DNA of 64,000 bases from CAYZZU01 sp964483105 (GCA_964483105.1 CAYZZU010000011.1:13151-77150); one strand, 5' to 3'; shown: positions 17,078-27,956, numbered from the stretch's first letter. The notes: generated from the letters alone by a model not told the origin. Translations and numbers: made by a program.

Positions 17078-18055
17078 TTACGGAACCGCCTGACCGCCCG
17101 ATGCGTCCGTGTGACGATCCCTGATGAACCAGAGAAAATCCGCAACCGGAAGGGGAAGGGAGGGGAGTTTCACTCCCATGATGCGTCCGGGAGGGATGCC
17201 CGAAAGAGAGATATACTGAGGCTTCACCGTATAATAAGTATCAGGTAACCTTCGGAAGAGCCGCCTGGGGATCCCGAAGCCGTATTGGATATGGTCCTCA
17301 CCGGCCAGAATAATCATCTTCTTCGATCTGCCCTCGTGAGATTTCAAGTACCTCGCGGCATGTTCCGCCATGGTCTCCTCCCAGAAGATCTGAATCAGAA
17401 TAAAACGGTTCAGCTGTCCTGATCCCATGGAATGGCCCTTGAAAATGGCGGTGAGAAATTGCCTCTCATACGGATCCGTAAAATCCATCTCCGGAAGCTG
17501 TCTTCTGATTTCGGGAGAGAGCCGGGGGAAACCCATGAGAAAGAGCTTCCGGATAACGGATTTGGGCGCATTGAGGCCGATGACCGGAATGCGGTTCTTG
17601 CGGATTACATTGAAAACCGGACGATACAGTTCGTATCGCTCCCCCCAGCACCGTCTCCAGAGACGTTGGAACTCCTCACCCGAAAGAGTGCCGGCGTTCC
17701 ACCGGTCGAGGGACTCCTGGACCGTATGGGGGAACATCTCCATCCCGACCACCACCCCACCCGGAAACCTCCTGGAGAGGCCCTGGATGATCTCCGCCTG
17801 CACCCTGTGTGCCCCCGGACTGTCATGAACCTCCGACACAAAAATCACCCTGGCGTCGGCAAGCATGTCCAGCAGGGTTTTTTCGTCGAGCCATTGCCCG
17901 GTCGGAAGATGCAGGATGGTATCCTCTTCAGGGGGAGTGTCGGGAGGATAAGGGAATTGTCCTCTCTCCGGACACGGAAAAGAAACGCATCCGAACGTCA
18001 CGAACAAAAAAAGGAACAGACCCGAAAAGAGAGCGAGTTTCAACGGTACAATCAC
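17078..18055 (-). CDS. ChaN/TIKI-superfamily lipoprotein (haem-binding type)
   Basis: About 325 residues. The N-terminal hydrophobic segment ends in a lipobox-like FVTFGC, so probably a lipoprotein. The body has the ChaN/TraB-TIKI pattern: VIFVSEVHDSPGAHRVQAEII (Glu/His pair), VVGMEMFP, then ILAGEDHIQYGFGIPRRL with the conserved Gly-Glu/Asn-His near the C-terminus. Known relatives bind haem or act as metalloproteases; which applies here is open. The start is uncertain: GTG 18055 follows AAGGAAG closely, TTG 18043 is an alternative, and the long upstream extension to 18370 runs into the divergent kinase gene and is not credible. Confidence 0.8.
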   Translation of the reverse strand: MIVPLKLALFSGLFLFLFVTFGCVSFPCPERGQFPYPPDTPPEEDTILHLPTGQWLDEKTLLDMLADARVIFVSEVHDSPGAHRVQAEIIQGLSRRFPGGVVVGMEMFPHTVQESLDRWNAGTLSGEEFQRLWRRCWGERYELYRPVFNVIRKNRIPVIGLNAPKSVIRKLFLMGFPRLSPEIRRQLPEMDFTDPYERQFLTAIFKGHSMGSGQLNRFILIQIFWEETMAEHAARYLKSHEGRSKKMIILAGEDHIQYGFGIPRRLFRRLPDTYYTVKPQYISLSGIPPGRIMGVKLPSLPLPVADFLWFIRDRHTDASGGQAVP

Positions 18056-18263
18056 CCTTCCTTCATCAATGCATCGGCCGACTTGAACCCCTCCGCAAAC
18101 TACCGGATGAAATCCCCCTTTGTCAAGGAAGATGCCCTCTCCGAATGCAGTGGGGACGGCCCGCCGCAGGCAGATTACTGTTTCGGGACCACCCGGTCCA
18201 TATTTACATTTTCCATACCCTGTGATAGTGTTGCGAACATCACGTTCCCGAGAGGAAACATAG

Positions 18264-21200
18264 ATGTCCGTACTCATGAGCAGGATCAGCATGTTCCATG
18301 GAATCGGAAGAAGGTTGCTCTTCTGGTTCAGTCTTTTTTTCCTGATGCCCCTTTTAACCGCCAGTATCACGGGTTATCAACAGAGCAAAAAGGCGATCCG
18401 GAGGCAGGTGTTTGATCATTTCAACTCCCTTCTGAATCTGCAAAGGGACGCTCTGATGAACACGCTTTTGCACAAAGAGGCCCTGCTTCGTGCCACGGTC
18501 GCCGAAAATGAGTTCCTCTTCATTTCCACGGTGGTTCTGCAGTCCTCTACCTTCACCAGGGCGGATATCCTGACCGCCCGGAAGAGACTCAGGAACTACC
18601 TGATCGCAAAAAACCGGGATCTGGGGGCCCGGGCCCTCTGGATCACCGGCAGGACCGGCACCGTAATCGCAGCCCTGGATCCGGGCACCATCGGGAGTGA
18701 TCGAAGGAACTCCCCTGAAGTCCGAGCCTATCATAACGATCCGGCCCCGGTGCAAAGTCTCTACGTGGAAACCGCATCCGCACCGGAAGTCCTGATCTTC
18801 TCTCCGATCAAAAGCGGAAACGGCGCCGATCTCGGTCTCTTCACAATCTCCCTCAACATGGAGGACATCTACCGGGTGCTGGAAAACCGGACCGGTCTCG
18901 GAAAGACGGGGGAAACCTACCTGATCAATCGGAAAGGAATCATGATCTCCAGATCACGCTTCCTGCGGAACGCCATCCTGAAAAAGAAAATCGATCTGGC
19001 AAACCCCGTCCGTATGGAGAGCCGGCTCAGCCTGGAGAATTACCCTCTGAATTACCTGGGGGTCCCGGTCATCCAGGCCTCCGTCCCGTTTCCCTATTTC
19101 GGCTGGACCCTGATTGCCGAGATGAATCCTTCCGAGGCCTTCCACGAACTGATTGTTCAGCGGAACCGGACCATCTTGATGGTTTCCCTCCTCCTGATTC
19201 TCCTTGTCATCACGGCGGCCTTCCTTTCCAGGAACCTGACCCGGCCGATCCGGACCCTCGTACAGGCAGCCAGGATGGTGGGGCAAGGCGACTTGCAGCA
19301 GAAAATCGAGGTGACGTCCAACGATGAACTGGCGGAGCTGACCACTGAATTCAACCGAATGGCGGAACGCCTGAGGATATCGCAGAAGAAGATGGAAGCA
19401 TGGAACGCAACGATTCAGCAGAAGGTGGAACAACGAACCGAGGAGTTGCTCAAATCGGAATTGAAGTTCCGCAATCTGATGGAAAAGGCCAATGACGCCA
19501 TTTTGATCTTCGACGCGGGAAACCACCGCTGCACCGTGGCAAACATCAAGGCCGAGATTCTGACCGGATACACTCAGACAGAACTTCTGGGCATCCGGTT
19601 TGTCGACCTGTTCTTTGCCTCTGACCTGCAACGAATCCACAAGCACTACCAGGAAATTTTTGAGAAAGGCTCCGCGAATCTGTATAACATCCCGCTGAAA
19701 CGGAAGGAGGGACGGGTCATTTTCGTGGATATCAGCAATAGTCAAATCACCTTTCAGAAGCAGACCGTTGTTCACTGTATCCTGCACGATGTGACGGAAC
19801 AACGAAGGATGGAGCGGGAACGGGAGGCCGTGTTTCAGATTTCGGATATTATCGCCAAGTCATCCGATCTGCACCAGATTCTCCGCATGGCCCTGGACAA
19901 GATCCTCCAAAACCTGGAAAGTCCGGTCGGCCTGATCTTTTTATTTGAGCCCCGGACCCGTGAGTTGATCCTGGCCTGCAGTCGGGGCGTTTCCACGGAC
20001 TACGAGGAAGCCCACGCGCGGCAGACAGTGGATCCCGGTGCAACCGGGATCTGCCTGAAAACCGCCCGCACACGTGAGGTTCAGATCGCGGACCTCTCCG
20101 AGGAACCTTCACTGCTCCGCCGGATCGGCCCCGAAGTGGATCTTGCAAATCTTCAATCCATTGTCAGTTTTCCGATGATTGTGGAAGACACGCTGGCCGG
20201 AGTTCTCATAATCATTACCGACCGGACAAGAGGCTTTTCCGGGGAGGATCTGATCCTCCTGAAGGCATTGACAAACCAGTTGTCAGCGGGTATTCTCCGG
20301 ATTCAACTGGAACAGAAGAAGCACCAGGACGACCAGTTCCTGGCGGGAATTCTCACCGACTCCGTCGACGGAATCATCAGCATGGATGCCGATGATCACA
20401 TTACCTCCTGGAACCGCGGGGCGGAAAATATCTTCCATTTAAGGAAAAAGGAGGCACTGGGCAAACCTTTCCGGACCTTGTTTCAGAAACCGGAACTCCT
20501 GATGCAGGATCAGATTCATCAGAGATTGAAAACGGAAGGAGCGATCAGGGATTACGAAATCACGAATGTGACTCAGGAAGGGCGGGCAGTCACCCTGCGT
20601 GTATCACAGACCGCCATACGCGATCATAATGGAAAATTCATCGGGAACTCCGCCGTCATCCGGGATATCACTGAACAGAAAGAGATCCAAAAAACCATTC
20701 AGCAATCTGAGAAGCTCGCCAGCATCGGACAACTGGCCGCAGGCATCGCCCATGAAATCGGGACCCCCCTGAACATCATCTCCGGTAACGCAGAATACCT
20801 GATGATGGACATGGACCCCGACGAACCGAAAATGGAAGAGCTGTCCATTATCGTCAACCAAACCGAGCGTATCACGAAACTGATTCAGCAATTGATGGAT
20901 TTCGCGCGAAACAGAGAGCCGCGGCTCGAACGCACGAATATCAACCAATTGATTGAAAACACCCTCACCCTGACGCAGCACACATTGAAAAAAAATTCCA
21001 TCACACCTTCCTGCCGGCTGAACGACTCCATACCTGAGATCATTGCCGATCCTTCTCAACTCCAGCAGGTCTTCCTGAATATGATGATCAACGCCATTCA
21101 GGCCATGCCCGGAGGCGGGAAATTGACCATTGAGACGGATTGTGACGGCCACGGGGCAATCGTCCGGATCCGGGACACCGGTCACGGAATCCCGCCCGAA

Positions 21201-21404
21201 GTCCTTCAGCGGATCTTTGACCCATTTTTCACCACCAAGGAGGTCGGCCAGGGGACAGGACTTGGACTCTCGGTTTCACACAGAATCATCGAAAATCACA
21301 AAGGACGCATCGAAGTGGAAAGTCGTGTCGACCGGGGATCCTGTTTCACCGTAATACTGCCGGTGGAGCCCGGGCAAACCACGGATAAGACCGAATCCAT
21401 TTAA
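18264..21404 (+). CDS. Membrane sensor histidine kinase (Cache-HAMP-PAS-GAF-PAS-HisKA-HATPase)
   Basis: 1046 residues. TM1 about 18-38; extracytoplasmic sensor of Cache type (about 40-295); TM2 about 298-320; HAMP (RNLTRPIRTLVQAARMVGQG); PAS (about 400-510); GAF (about 540-690); second PAS (about 695-810); HisKA with the phospho-acceptor in LAAGIAHEIGTPLNIISGN; HATPase with N box NMMINAIQAMPGG, G1 DTGHGIP, F box FDPFFTTK and G2 GTGLGLS. RBS AGAGGAAA 8 bases before ATG. The response regulator gene follows after 19 bases, so the two form one system; the signal is unknown. Confidence 0.93.
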   Translation: MSVLMSRISMFHGIGRRLLFWFSLFFLMPLLTASITGYQQSKKAIRRQVFDHFNSLLNLQRDALMNTLLHKEALLRATVAENEFLFISTVVLQSSTFTRADILTARKRLRNYLIAKNRDLGARALWITGRTGTVIAALDPGTIGSDRRNSPEVRAYHNDPAPVQSLYVETASAPEVLIFSPIKSGNGADLGLFTISLNMEDIYRVLENRTGLGKTGETYLINRKGIMISRSRFLRNAILKKKIDLANPVRMESRLSLENYPLNYLGVPVIQASVPFPYFGWTLIAEMNPSEAFHELIVQRNRTILMVSLLLILLVITAAFLSRNLTRPIRTLVQAARMVGQGDLQQKIEVTSNDELAELTTEFNRMAERLRISQKKMEAWNATIQQKVEQRTEELLKSELKFRNLMEKANDAILIFDAGNHRCTVANIKAEILTGYTQTELLGIRFVDLFFASDLQRIHKHYQEIFEKGSANLYNIPLKRKEGRVIFVDISNSQITFQKQTVVHCILHDVTEQRRMEREREAVFQISDIIAKSSDLHQILRMALDKILQNLESPVGLIFLFEPRTRELILACSRGVSTDYEEAHARQTVDPGATGICLKTARTREVQIADLSEEPSLLRRIGPEVDLANLQSIVSFPMIVEDTLAGVLIIITDRTRGFSGEDLILLKALTNQLSAGILRIQLEQKKHQDDQFLAGILTDSVDGIISMDADDHITSWNRGAENIFHLRKKEALGKPFRTLFQKPELLMQDQIHQRLKTEGAIRDYEITNVTQEGRAVTLRVSQTAIRDHNGKFIGNSAVIRDITEQKEIQKTIQQSEKLASIGQLAAGIAHEIGTPLNIISGNAEYLMMDMDPDEPKMEELSIIVNQTERITKLIQQLMDFARNREPRLERTNINQLIENTLTLTQHTLKKNSITPSCRLNDSIPEIIADPSQLQQVFLNMMINAIQAMPGGGKLTIETDCDGHGAIVRIRDTGHGIPPEVLQRIFDPFFTTKEVGQGTGLGLSVSHRIIENHKGRIEVESRVDRGSCFTVILPVEPGQTTDKTESI

Positions 21405-21423
21405 CTGAATCATGGAGTGAAGT

Positions 21424-22776
21424 ATGACTCGACCGGCATCCATCCTGATCGTGGAAGATGAAAGCAAGATGCGGGATCTTCTGAAAAAGATCCTTTCAGG
21501 AGAAGGCTTCCGTGTTCAGATCACCGGCAATGGAAACGATGCCCTCGCTCTGATCCGTGAGATCCCCTTCGACATCGTCATTACCGACGTCAAGATGCCC
21601 GGCCTGGACGGTATCGAACTTCTGAAGGCCGTGAAAAAAATTGCATCCCAAACCTATGTCATTGTGATGACCGCTTTCGGCACCATCGACGCCGCCGTGG
21701 AGGCCATGAAACACGGAGCCTACCATTACCTGTCCAAGCCGTTCAAGATGGATGAGATCCGCTTCCTCATGAAAAAGATCCTGGAAGAAAAGGCACTCCG
21801 CGAGGAGGTCCTTCATCTGCGCCGGGAGGTTACCCGGAGATACCAGTACCACAACATTATCGGGAAAAGCAAGGCCATGAGGGAGATCTTCGACCTGATC
21901 GATAAGGTGGCTCAGGGAAGAAGCACCGTTCTGATCCATGGGAAAAGCGGAACGGGGAAGGAACTGGTGGCCAAGGCCATCCACTTCAACAGTCCCCGGA
22001 AAAACAGGGCCTTCGTCCCCGTCAACTGCAGCGCCATTCCGGAGACCCTCCTGGAGTCTGAACTTTTCGGACATATTAAGGGAGCCTTCACGGGCGCCCT
22101 TCTCAACAAACCGGGCATTTTTGATGAAGCGGATGGAGGAACCCTCTTTCTCGATGAGATCGGAGAGATTTCCCCGGCCATTCAGGTCAAACTCTTGCGC
22201 GTGCTTCAGGAACGGGAGATCAAACCGGTGGGCGGAACCGAATCCAGAAAAGTAGACATCCGCCTCATCGCCGCCACCAATCGGGATCTTCTGGAACAGG
22301 TGCGGCAGGGAAAAATACGGGAGGACCTTTACTATCGGCTGAATGTCATTTCTATTCATCTCCCCCCCCTGAAAGAACGTGCCGAGGACATCCCCCTGCT
22401 GGTACGGCACTTCCTGCCCCGCTTCGCCCGCGAAAACAACCGGCCGGACATGACCCTCTCCCGAGAGGTTCTGGAGGCATTCATGAGCTATCCCTGGCCC
22501 GGAAATGTGAGAGAGCTGGAGAACATGATCGAGCGCGCCGTCATCCTCTGCAAAGGAAATGAAATCACACTGGAAGATCTTCCCCCCCAATTCCACCGGG
22601 GCACCCTGGAAGACCCGCACTCGAAGAATCTGGTTCGCCTCTCCCTAAAGGAAGTCGAACGCGCCCATATCAAACGGGTTCTCGAAAGTGTGGGGGGACA
22701 CAAAGTAAAAGCCGCGGAGATCCTGCAGATCGACCGAAGAACCCTGTACAGAAAAATTCAGAGTTATCACCTCTAA
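21424..22776 (+). CDS. Sigma54-dependent response regulator, NtrC family
   Basis: 450 residues: receiver (about 5-120, phospho-Asp in VITDVKMPG, Thr in VIVMTAFGT, Lys in LSKPF), AAA+ activator domain (about 140-375) with Walker A GKSGTGKE, the sigma54-contact loop GAFTGA, Walker B GGTLFLDEIGE and the Arg-finger region, and a Fis-type HTH at the end (AAEILQIDRRTLYRKIQSY). It should activate sigma54 promoters when phosphorylated by the adjacent kinase. Its targets are not evident in the window. Confidence 0.95.
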   Translation: MTRPASILIVEDESKMRDLLKKILSGEGFRVQITGNGNDALALIREIPFDIVITDVKMPGLDGIELLKAVKKIASQTYVIVMTAFGTIDAAVEAMKHGAYHYLSKPFKMDEIRFLMKKILEEKALREEVLHLRREVTRRYQYHNIIGKSKAMREIFDLIDKVAQGRSTVLIHGKSGTGKELVAKAIHFNSPRKNRAFVPVNCSAIPETLLESELFGHIKGAFTGALLNKPGIFDEADGGTLFLDEIGEISPAIQVKLLRVLQEREIKPVGGTESRKVDIRLIAATNRDLLEQVRQGKIREDLYYRLNVISIHLPPLKERAEDIPLLVRHFLPRFARENNRPDMTLSREVLEAFMSYPWPGNVRELENMIERAVILCKGNEITLEDLPPQFHRGTLEDPHSKNLVRLSLKEVERAHIKRVLESVGGHKVKAAEILQIDRRTLYRKIQSYHL

Positions 22777-22919
22777 GCGAAAGAGAGCGAGAGGCAAAAC
22801 AACGGCATTTCCTGCCGGGGGGACAATCGGACCTGCTTCCTCCGGCGCGCATCATATATAAAACCTTTAGAATCAAACAGTTAAGAAAAATACACAACTT
22901 TTTGAAGGTGCTTTTTTTC

Positions 22920-22947
22920 TTGACATGAAAAGAAGTGAATTGATAGA
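22920..22947 (+). promoter_or_regulatory. Candidate promoter of the hrcA operon
   Basis: TTGACA at 22920-22925, then 16 bases and GATAGA. I found no CIRCE inverted repeat (TTAGCACTC-N9-GAGTGCTAA) or sigma32-like -10 in 22777-23047. Confidence 0.4.
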
Positions 22948-23047
22948 GTAAAGATGATTTAACATGCCGTTAACTCAACAAAAATCTGCGGATCATGATG
23001 TGAAGATTTCCGGTTGGCACAACTGGAAGCGAGTATACGGTTTCCCC

Positions 23048-24100
23048 ATGGAGTTGAATCAGAGAGCACGTGAAGTACTGTTCGCCCTTGTTCAGAGCTA
23101 CATCCAGACCGGAGGCGCCGTCTGCTCAAAGACCGTAGCCCGCAAGTCCGGACTGAATTTAAGCGCCGCCACCATACGAAATATCCTGGCCAAGCTTGAT
23201 GAACAGGGATATCTGACTCAGCCTCACCCCTCCGCCGGGAGAGTCCCGACGGATCGGGGTTATCGGTTCTATGTGGACAGTCTGATGGAGCGCCTGGGGC
23301 TGCCCGATGAGGAGATCGGCAGGATCGCCAGACGTTATCGTTTACGCAAAGGGAGTAGGGGAAAGGAACCGGATTCACTCCTGAAAGAAACATCAAGGAT
23401 TCTTTCCGAGGTTTCTCAATACATTGGAATGGTGATGTCTCCCAGAATTTCCGACGTGAGATACAACCATATGGAGTTCATCAGGATGGGCAAAAGGGAG
23501 ATCCTGGTGATTCTCGTGTCCGAGTCGGGATTCGTGCACAGCTGTACCATCTTTCCCGAGCTGAGCCTCACACAGGCTGAACTGGATGAACTGACCCGTA
23601 TTCTGAATACCCAATTGTGCGGCTTGACGCTTGTTGAGGTTCGTGAACGGATTGTCCGGAAAATGCGGGATGATATGTACGGTTATCGGAAACTTCTGGA
23701 AAAGGTATTCATGACCAACCTTTTTTCCGGTTCTCAGAGCGTTTACAGTCAGATCTACTTACAGGGCACCTCCAATATTTTGAATTGCTCCGACTTTGCG
23801 GACGACCTGGAAAAGATGAAGAAATTGTTTGAGACCTTCGAACAGAAGAATCGTCTGATACAACTCCTGGACCGGAGCATGCAGAGTACAGGGGTTCTGG
23901 TGTATATCGGTTCCGAAAACCCCTTACGGTGGTTGGAGGACTGCAGTCTGGTGACTGCCACCTACCGTTGTAACAACAATGTCATGGGGTCTCTCGGGGT
24001 TATGGGACCCAAACGGATGGATTACTCCAAGGTTATTCCTGTGGTGGAGTCTACCGCAAAGCTCCTGAGCAACTTTCTGAGGGGGTCCTCCCTGCGTTAA
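23048..24100 (+). CDS. hrcA: Heat-inducible transcription repressor HrcA
   Basis: 350 residues from ATG 23048 (MELNQRAREVLFALVQSYIQ), where family members start; an in-frame ATG at 22964 would add 28 residues and neither start has a good RBS. N-terminal winged helix (SGLNLSAATIRNILAKLDEQ, then PHPSAGRVPTDRGYRFYVD), GAF-like middle domain and the C-terminal HrcA core (IGSENPLRWLEDCSLVTATY, GSLGVMGPKRMDYSKVIPVV). HrcA represses groE/dnaK operons by binding CIRCE, with GroEL as modulator. It heads the chaperone cluster, although no CIRCE is visible before it. Confidence 0.94.
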   Translation: MELNQRAREVLFALVQSYIQTGGAVCSKTVARKSGLNLSAATIRNILAKLDEQGYLTQPHPSAGRVPTDRGYRFYVDSLMERLGLPDEEIGRIARRYRLRKGSRGKEPDSLLKETSRILSEVSQYIGMVMSPRISDVRYNHMEFIRMGKREILVILVSESGFVHSCTIFPELSLTQAELDELTRILNTQLCGLTLVEVRERIVRKMRDDMYGYRKLLEKVFMTNLFSGSQSVYSQIYLQGTSNILNCSDFADDLEKMKKLFETFEQKNRLIQLLDRSMQSTGVLVYIGSENPLRWLEDCSLVTATYRCNNNVMGSLGVMGPKRMDYSKVIPVVESTAKLLSNFLRGSSLR

Positions 24101-24108
24101 TCAGATAG

Positions 24109-24140
24109 GGATCTTTTCCAGAAAGATCCGATCTTTTTTT
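24109..24140 (+). terminator. Terminator-like hairpin between hrcA and grpE
   Basis: Perfect 8-bp stem GGATCTTT/AAAGATCC (5-base loop) followed by GATC and seven T. It could attenuate read-through from hrcA into grpE. Confidence 0.55.
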
Positions 24141-24167
24141 CCCAAGAATGAGAGGAGTCCGTGCGGC

Positions 24168-24842
24168 ATGTCTGAAACACGAGAAAACAGGAAGAGCGAC
24201 GAAATGGAACAGGGCCTGCCCGAAAATGAGACCGGTAAAACCGTGGGCAAAACCTCCGAAGAGGTTGAGGCCGAAACAACCGATGTCACCCGGGATGCAA
24301 ACAAAGCGGTCGAAGAGGGGGGAAAGCCCGCCTCCGCGTCGGAAGACATGACGGAGATTGAACGGGTGAAGCGCGAGGCACAGGAGAATTATGACCGTCT
24401 CGTCCGGGTGTACGCGGAATTTGAGAATTACAAGAAGCGTATGGAAAAGGAAAAGGTGGAATTTATCAAGTATGCCCATGAAGGATTATTCAAGGATCTG
24501 CTGGGAGTCGTGGATAATCTGGAGCGGGCTGTGGCGGAATCCAAAAAGAATATACAGTCGGAAGGGTTGGCCCGGGGGGTTGAAATGGTCCTGAAACAGT
24601 TGAAAGACACCTTCGAAAAATATGGTGTCAGACCGGTTCAGGCCGAAGGTTTGCCCTTCGATCCGAACCTCCACGAGGCCATGATGCACGAGCCGTCGGA
24701 AGAACATGAGGAGAATACCGTAATTGAGGAGCTTCAGAAGGGGTATGTTTTGAAAGACCGGCTTCTGCGACCCGCCCTGGTCAAGGTATCCAAAAAGATT
24801 GTCAAGGAATCGGATGGCGGACAGGCGCAGGAAGAAAGGTAG
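24168..24842 (+). CDS. grpE: Nucleotide exchange factor GrpE
   Basis: 224 residues. About 65 N-terminal acidic, disordered residues, then the coiled coil (EIERVKREAQENYDRLVRVY), the FENYKKRMEKEKVEF signature, LLGVVDNLERAV, and the beta-wing LPFDPNLHEAMMHEPSEEH ... VLKDRLLRPALVKVSK. GrpE drives ADP release from DnaK. Encoded 67 bases after hrcA and 70 before dnaK. Confidence 0.96.
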   Translation: MSETRENRKSDEMEQGLPENETGKTVGKTSEEVEAETTDVTRDANKAVEEGGKPASASEDMTEIERVKREAQENYDRLVRVYAEFENYKKRMEKEKVEFIKYAHEGLFKDLLGVVDNLERAVAESKKNIQSEGLARGVEMVLKQLKDTFEKYGVRPVQAEGLPFDPNLHEAMMHEPSEEHEENTVIEELQKGYVLKDRLLRPALVKVSKKIVKESDGGQAQEER

Positions 24843-24912
24843 GCGATTTTGATCATGTGGGCTTGTTCCAGCCTCTCCTGATCCCGAATCTTCTGCAGGG
24901 AGGATCTCCGCT

Positions 24913-26787
24913 ATGGGCAAAGTGATCGGTATCGATCTGGGGACGACTAATTCGTGTGTATCCGTCATGGAAGGACGGGAACCCAAAGTACTGGAGAATG
25001 CCGAAGGAAATCGGACTACACCTTCCATGGTGGCCTTTACAGAGAATGATGAGCGCCTGATCGGACAGGTTGCCAAGCGTCAGGCGGTAACCAATCCGGA
25101 AAACACGGTTTTTTCAGTCAAACGGTTCATCGGAAGGAAGTTCAGGTCCATGGAGGTTCAGAAGGCGGCTTCCGATCTTCCATTTCAACTGGAGGAGGCC
25201 CCCAATGGAGACGTCCTGGTTTCCATCCGCGGGCAGTTGTACAGTCCGCCGGAAATTTCCGCGATGGTCCTCCAGAAGATGAAGCAGACCGCGGAGGACT
25301 ATTTCGGCGAGAAGATCACAGAGGCTGTCATCACGGTTCCCGCTTATTTTAACGACAGCCAACGTCAGGCCACCAAGGATGCCGGCAGGATCGCCGGTCT
25401 GGATGTCCTGAGAATCATCAACGAACCCACCGCGGCCTCTCTGGCCTACAGTCTGGAGAAAAAACGGGACGAACTGGTTGCGGTTTATGATCTCGGAGGC
25501 GGGACGTTTGATATCTCGATCCTCGAAATCAGAGAAGGGGTCCTTGAGGTGAAGTCGACCAATGGGGATACCTTCCTGGGAGGAGAAGATTTTGATCTGA
25601 GAATCATCGACTTCCTGGCCGATGAATTCAGAAAAGAACATGGAATCGATCTCAGACGTGACAAAATGGCCCTCCAGCGTCTCAAGGAAGGGGCTGAAAA
25701 GGCCAAAATCGAGCTCTCCTCTACAATTGAGACTGAAATCAACCTCCCTTTCATTACGGCGGATGCATCCGGACCCAAGCATCTGAACATCAGGCTGACG
25801 CGCGCCAAATTAGAGGATCTGGTCCGGGATCTGGTGGAAAAAACCATCGAGCCCTGTCGACAGGCCATGGCAGACGCCGGTGTCACTGCCGATGAGATCC
25901 ATGAGGTCATCCTGGTGGGGGGGCAGATCCGGATGCCGCTGGTTCAGACCACGGTGGAACGCATTTTCAAGAAGAAACCGAAGAAAGGCGTTAACCCGGA
26001 TGAAGTGGTCGCCATCGGAGCGGCGATTCAGGGTGGTGTCCTCAAAGGAGATGTGGAAGATGTCCTGCTTTTAGATGTCACTCCACTCTCTCTGGGAATT
26101 GAGACGGTCGGAGGGGTCTTCACACGCCTGATTGAGCGGAACACCACTATCCCGACACGGAAAAGCCAGGTTTTTTCCACAGCGGCAGACAACCAGCCGG
26201 CGGTCAGTGTCCACGTGCTCCAGGGGGAACGGGAGATGGCGGCGGACAACAAATCTCTCGGACGGTTCGAACTGGTCGGAATCCCTCCCGCGCCAAGAGG
26301 TGTTCCGAAGATCGAGGTTACATTCGATATCGATGCCAATGGCATCGTGCATGTTTCGGCAAAAGATCAGGGGACGGGCAAGGAACAGTCGATCAAGATC
26401 GTCGCATCTTCCGGCCTGTCGGAGGAAGAGATCCGGAAGATGGTTGAAGACGCAGATCGGCATCAGCAGGAGGACAAAAAGCGAAAAGCTCTGGCCGAGG
26501 CGCGGCATGCCTGTGACTCCCTGATCTACAATACAGAAAACTCTCTCCGGGAATATGGGAGCCGCATCGACCCCCATGACAAAGAAATGATCGAGGAGGC
26601 CTTGAAGAACGCCAGACAGGTGGTCCGTGGAACCGACCTTTCGGAGATCCAAAGCGCCACGGATGAACTGGGCAGAAAGACTTACAAATTTGCTGAGCAG
26701 ATCTATCAGTCCCCCGTCGCATCCAAGGACACAGAGAGTGAAGACCGGTTCGGCAATGCGACGGTACCTGCTGAAGAAGACCAATAA
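24913..26787 (+). CDS. dnaK: Chaperone protein DnaK (Hsp70)
   Basis: 624 residues, close to the usual 610-640. Nucleotide-binding domain (1-385) with [40 protein letters not shown], the [12 protein letters not shown] phosphate loop and [13 protein letters not shown]; interdomain linker [13 protein letters not shown]; substrate-binding domain and lid to the C-terminus. The usual GGSTRIP motif reads GGQIRMP. RBS GGGAGG 12 bases before ATG. Works with GrpE and DnaJ encoded on either side. Confidence 0.97.
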   Translation: MGKVIGIDLGTTNSCVSVMEGREPKVLENAEGNRTTPSMVAFTENDERLIGQVAKRQAVTNPENTVFSVKRFIGRKFRSMEVQKAASDLPFQLEEAPNGDVLVSIRGQLYSPPEISAMVLQKMKQTAEDYFGEKITEAVITVPAYFNDSQRQATKDAGRIAGLDVLRIINEPTAASLAYSLEKKRDELVAVYDLGGGTFDISILEIREGVLEVKSTNGDTFLGGEDFDLRIIDFLADEFRKEHGIDLRRDKMALQRLKEGAEKAKIELSSTIETEINLPFITADASGPKHLNIRLTRAKLEDLVRDLVEKTIEPCRQAMADAGVTADEIHEVILVGGQIRMPLVQTTVERIFKKKPKKGVNPDEVVAIGAAIQGGVLKGDVEDVLLLDVTPLSLGIETVGGVFTRLIERNTTIPTRKSQVFSTAADNQPAVSVHVLQGEREMAADNKSLGRFELVGIPPAPRGVPKIEVTFDIDANGIVHVSAKDQGTGKEQSIKIVASSGLSEEEIRKMVEDADRHQQEDKKRKALAEARHACDSLIYNTENSLREYGSRIDPHDKEMIEEALKNARQVVRGTDLSEIQSATDELGRKTYKFAEQIYQSPVASKDTESEDRFGNATVPAEEDQ

Positions 26788-26834
26788 ACCCAAATGATCC
26801 ACGATTCCAAGGAAAGGTACCAATTCGAGATCCG

Positions 26835-27956
26835 ATGGCTGCTAAAAAAGACTATTATGAAATTCTGAATGTAAAACCGAACGCCACAGATGCCGAACTC
26901 AAGAAAGCCTACCGCCGTTTAGCCTTGAAATATCATCCGGACAAGAATCCGGGTGATAAAGAGGCGGAAGCCCGCTTCAAAGAGATCAGCCAGGCATACG
27001 AGGTTTTGTCGGACCCGCAGAAAAGAGCGACCTATGATCAGTTCGGAGGGACCATGGGCACGGAAGGGTTCGGAGGGTTCCGTGCGGAAGGTTTCGGCGG
27101 TATGGGTGGTTTCGGAGATATCTTCGGAGATATCTTCAGCGATTTTTTCGGTGGGTCCACCGCGACACGTTCAAGACGACCTCAGCGGGGCGCCGATCTT
27201 CGCTATACCCTGGAGATCGAATTTGAGCAAGCCGCTACAGGGATGCGCACCCAGGTGGAAATCCCCCGCATGGAGGTCTGTGGAGAATGCCGTGGACGCA
27301 AAACCGAGGCTGGAACACGGCCGGAAACCTGCACGGCGTGCAATGGCACCGGCCAGGTCCGCTATCAACAGGGATTCTTCAGTATCAGCCGCCCCTGCGG
27401 CCGTTGTGGAGGGACTGGAGAACTGATCACCCATCCCTGCGGGCATTGTCACGGGACCGGACAGGTTCGGTCCACCCGGTCGATTACAGTGACGATTCCG
27501 GCCGGTGTGGAGACCGGGACCCGCCTTCGTATGAGCGGAGAAGGGGAAGCGGGGACAAACAACGGTCCAAGAGGAGATCTTTATGTTGTAATTCGCGTCC
27601 GGGAGCATGATTTTTTCTCCCGGGAGGGGAACAATATCCTCTGTGAAGTTCCGATCAGCTTTGTTCAGGCTGCGCTGGGCGCCGAAATTGAAGTTCCGAC
27701 ACTACAGGGGAAGGAAACCATTGAGATCAAACCGGGCACGCAGAGCGGGTCCACACAGACCTTGAAGGGAAAGGGGATACCTTTTCTTCACGGGAGGGGA
27801 ATCGGCGACCAGATAGTACGCATTCAGGTCGAGACGCCCACCCATCTGAATACCAGGCAAAAGGAGCTCCTGCAGGAATTCGCGGATATCAGTGGAGAGG
27901 ACGTGCACCCGATCAGTAAGAGTTTCTTCGAAAAGGTGAAGGGCTTGTTCGGTTGA
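26835..27956 (+). CDS. dnaJ: Chaperone protein DnaJ (Hsp40)
   Basis: 373 residues, type I: J domain (1-70) with the HPD motif in [12 protein letters not shown], Gly/Phe-rich linker (75-115, [20 protein letters not shown]), the zinc domain with four CxxCxGxG-type repeats ([32 protein letters not shown]), and the C-terminal substrate-binding domains. In the first zinc motif the usual final glycines are replaced (CRGRK). Last of the core chaperone genes. Confidence 0.97.
   Translation: MAAKKDYYEILNVKPNATDAELKKAYRRLALKYHPDKNPGDKEAEARFKEISQAYEVLSDPQKRATYDQFGGTMGTEGFGGFRAEGFGGMGGFGDIFGDIFSDFFGGSTATRSRRPQRGADLRYTLEIEFEQAATGMRTQVEIPRMEVCGECRGRKTEAGTRPETCTACNGTGQVRYQQGFFSISRPCGRCGGTGELITHPCGHCHGTGQVRSTRSITVTIPAGVETGTRLRMSGEGEAGTNNGPRGDLYVVIRVREHDFFSREGNNILCEVPISFVQAALGAEIEVPTLQGKETIEIKPGTQSGSTQTLKGKGIPFLHGRGIGDQIVRIQVETPTHLNTRQKELLQEFADISGEDVHPISKSFFEKVKGLFG

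Noticed and set aside
18056..18370. N-terminal extension of the ChaN-like protein
   Set aside because: Would overlap the divergent kinase promoter and start; the lipobox requires a start near 18055.
21496..22620. 374-codon minus-strand frame
   Set aside because: Antisense to the NtrC-type regulator, whose AAA+ and receiver motifs are unambiguous.
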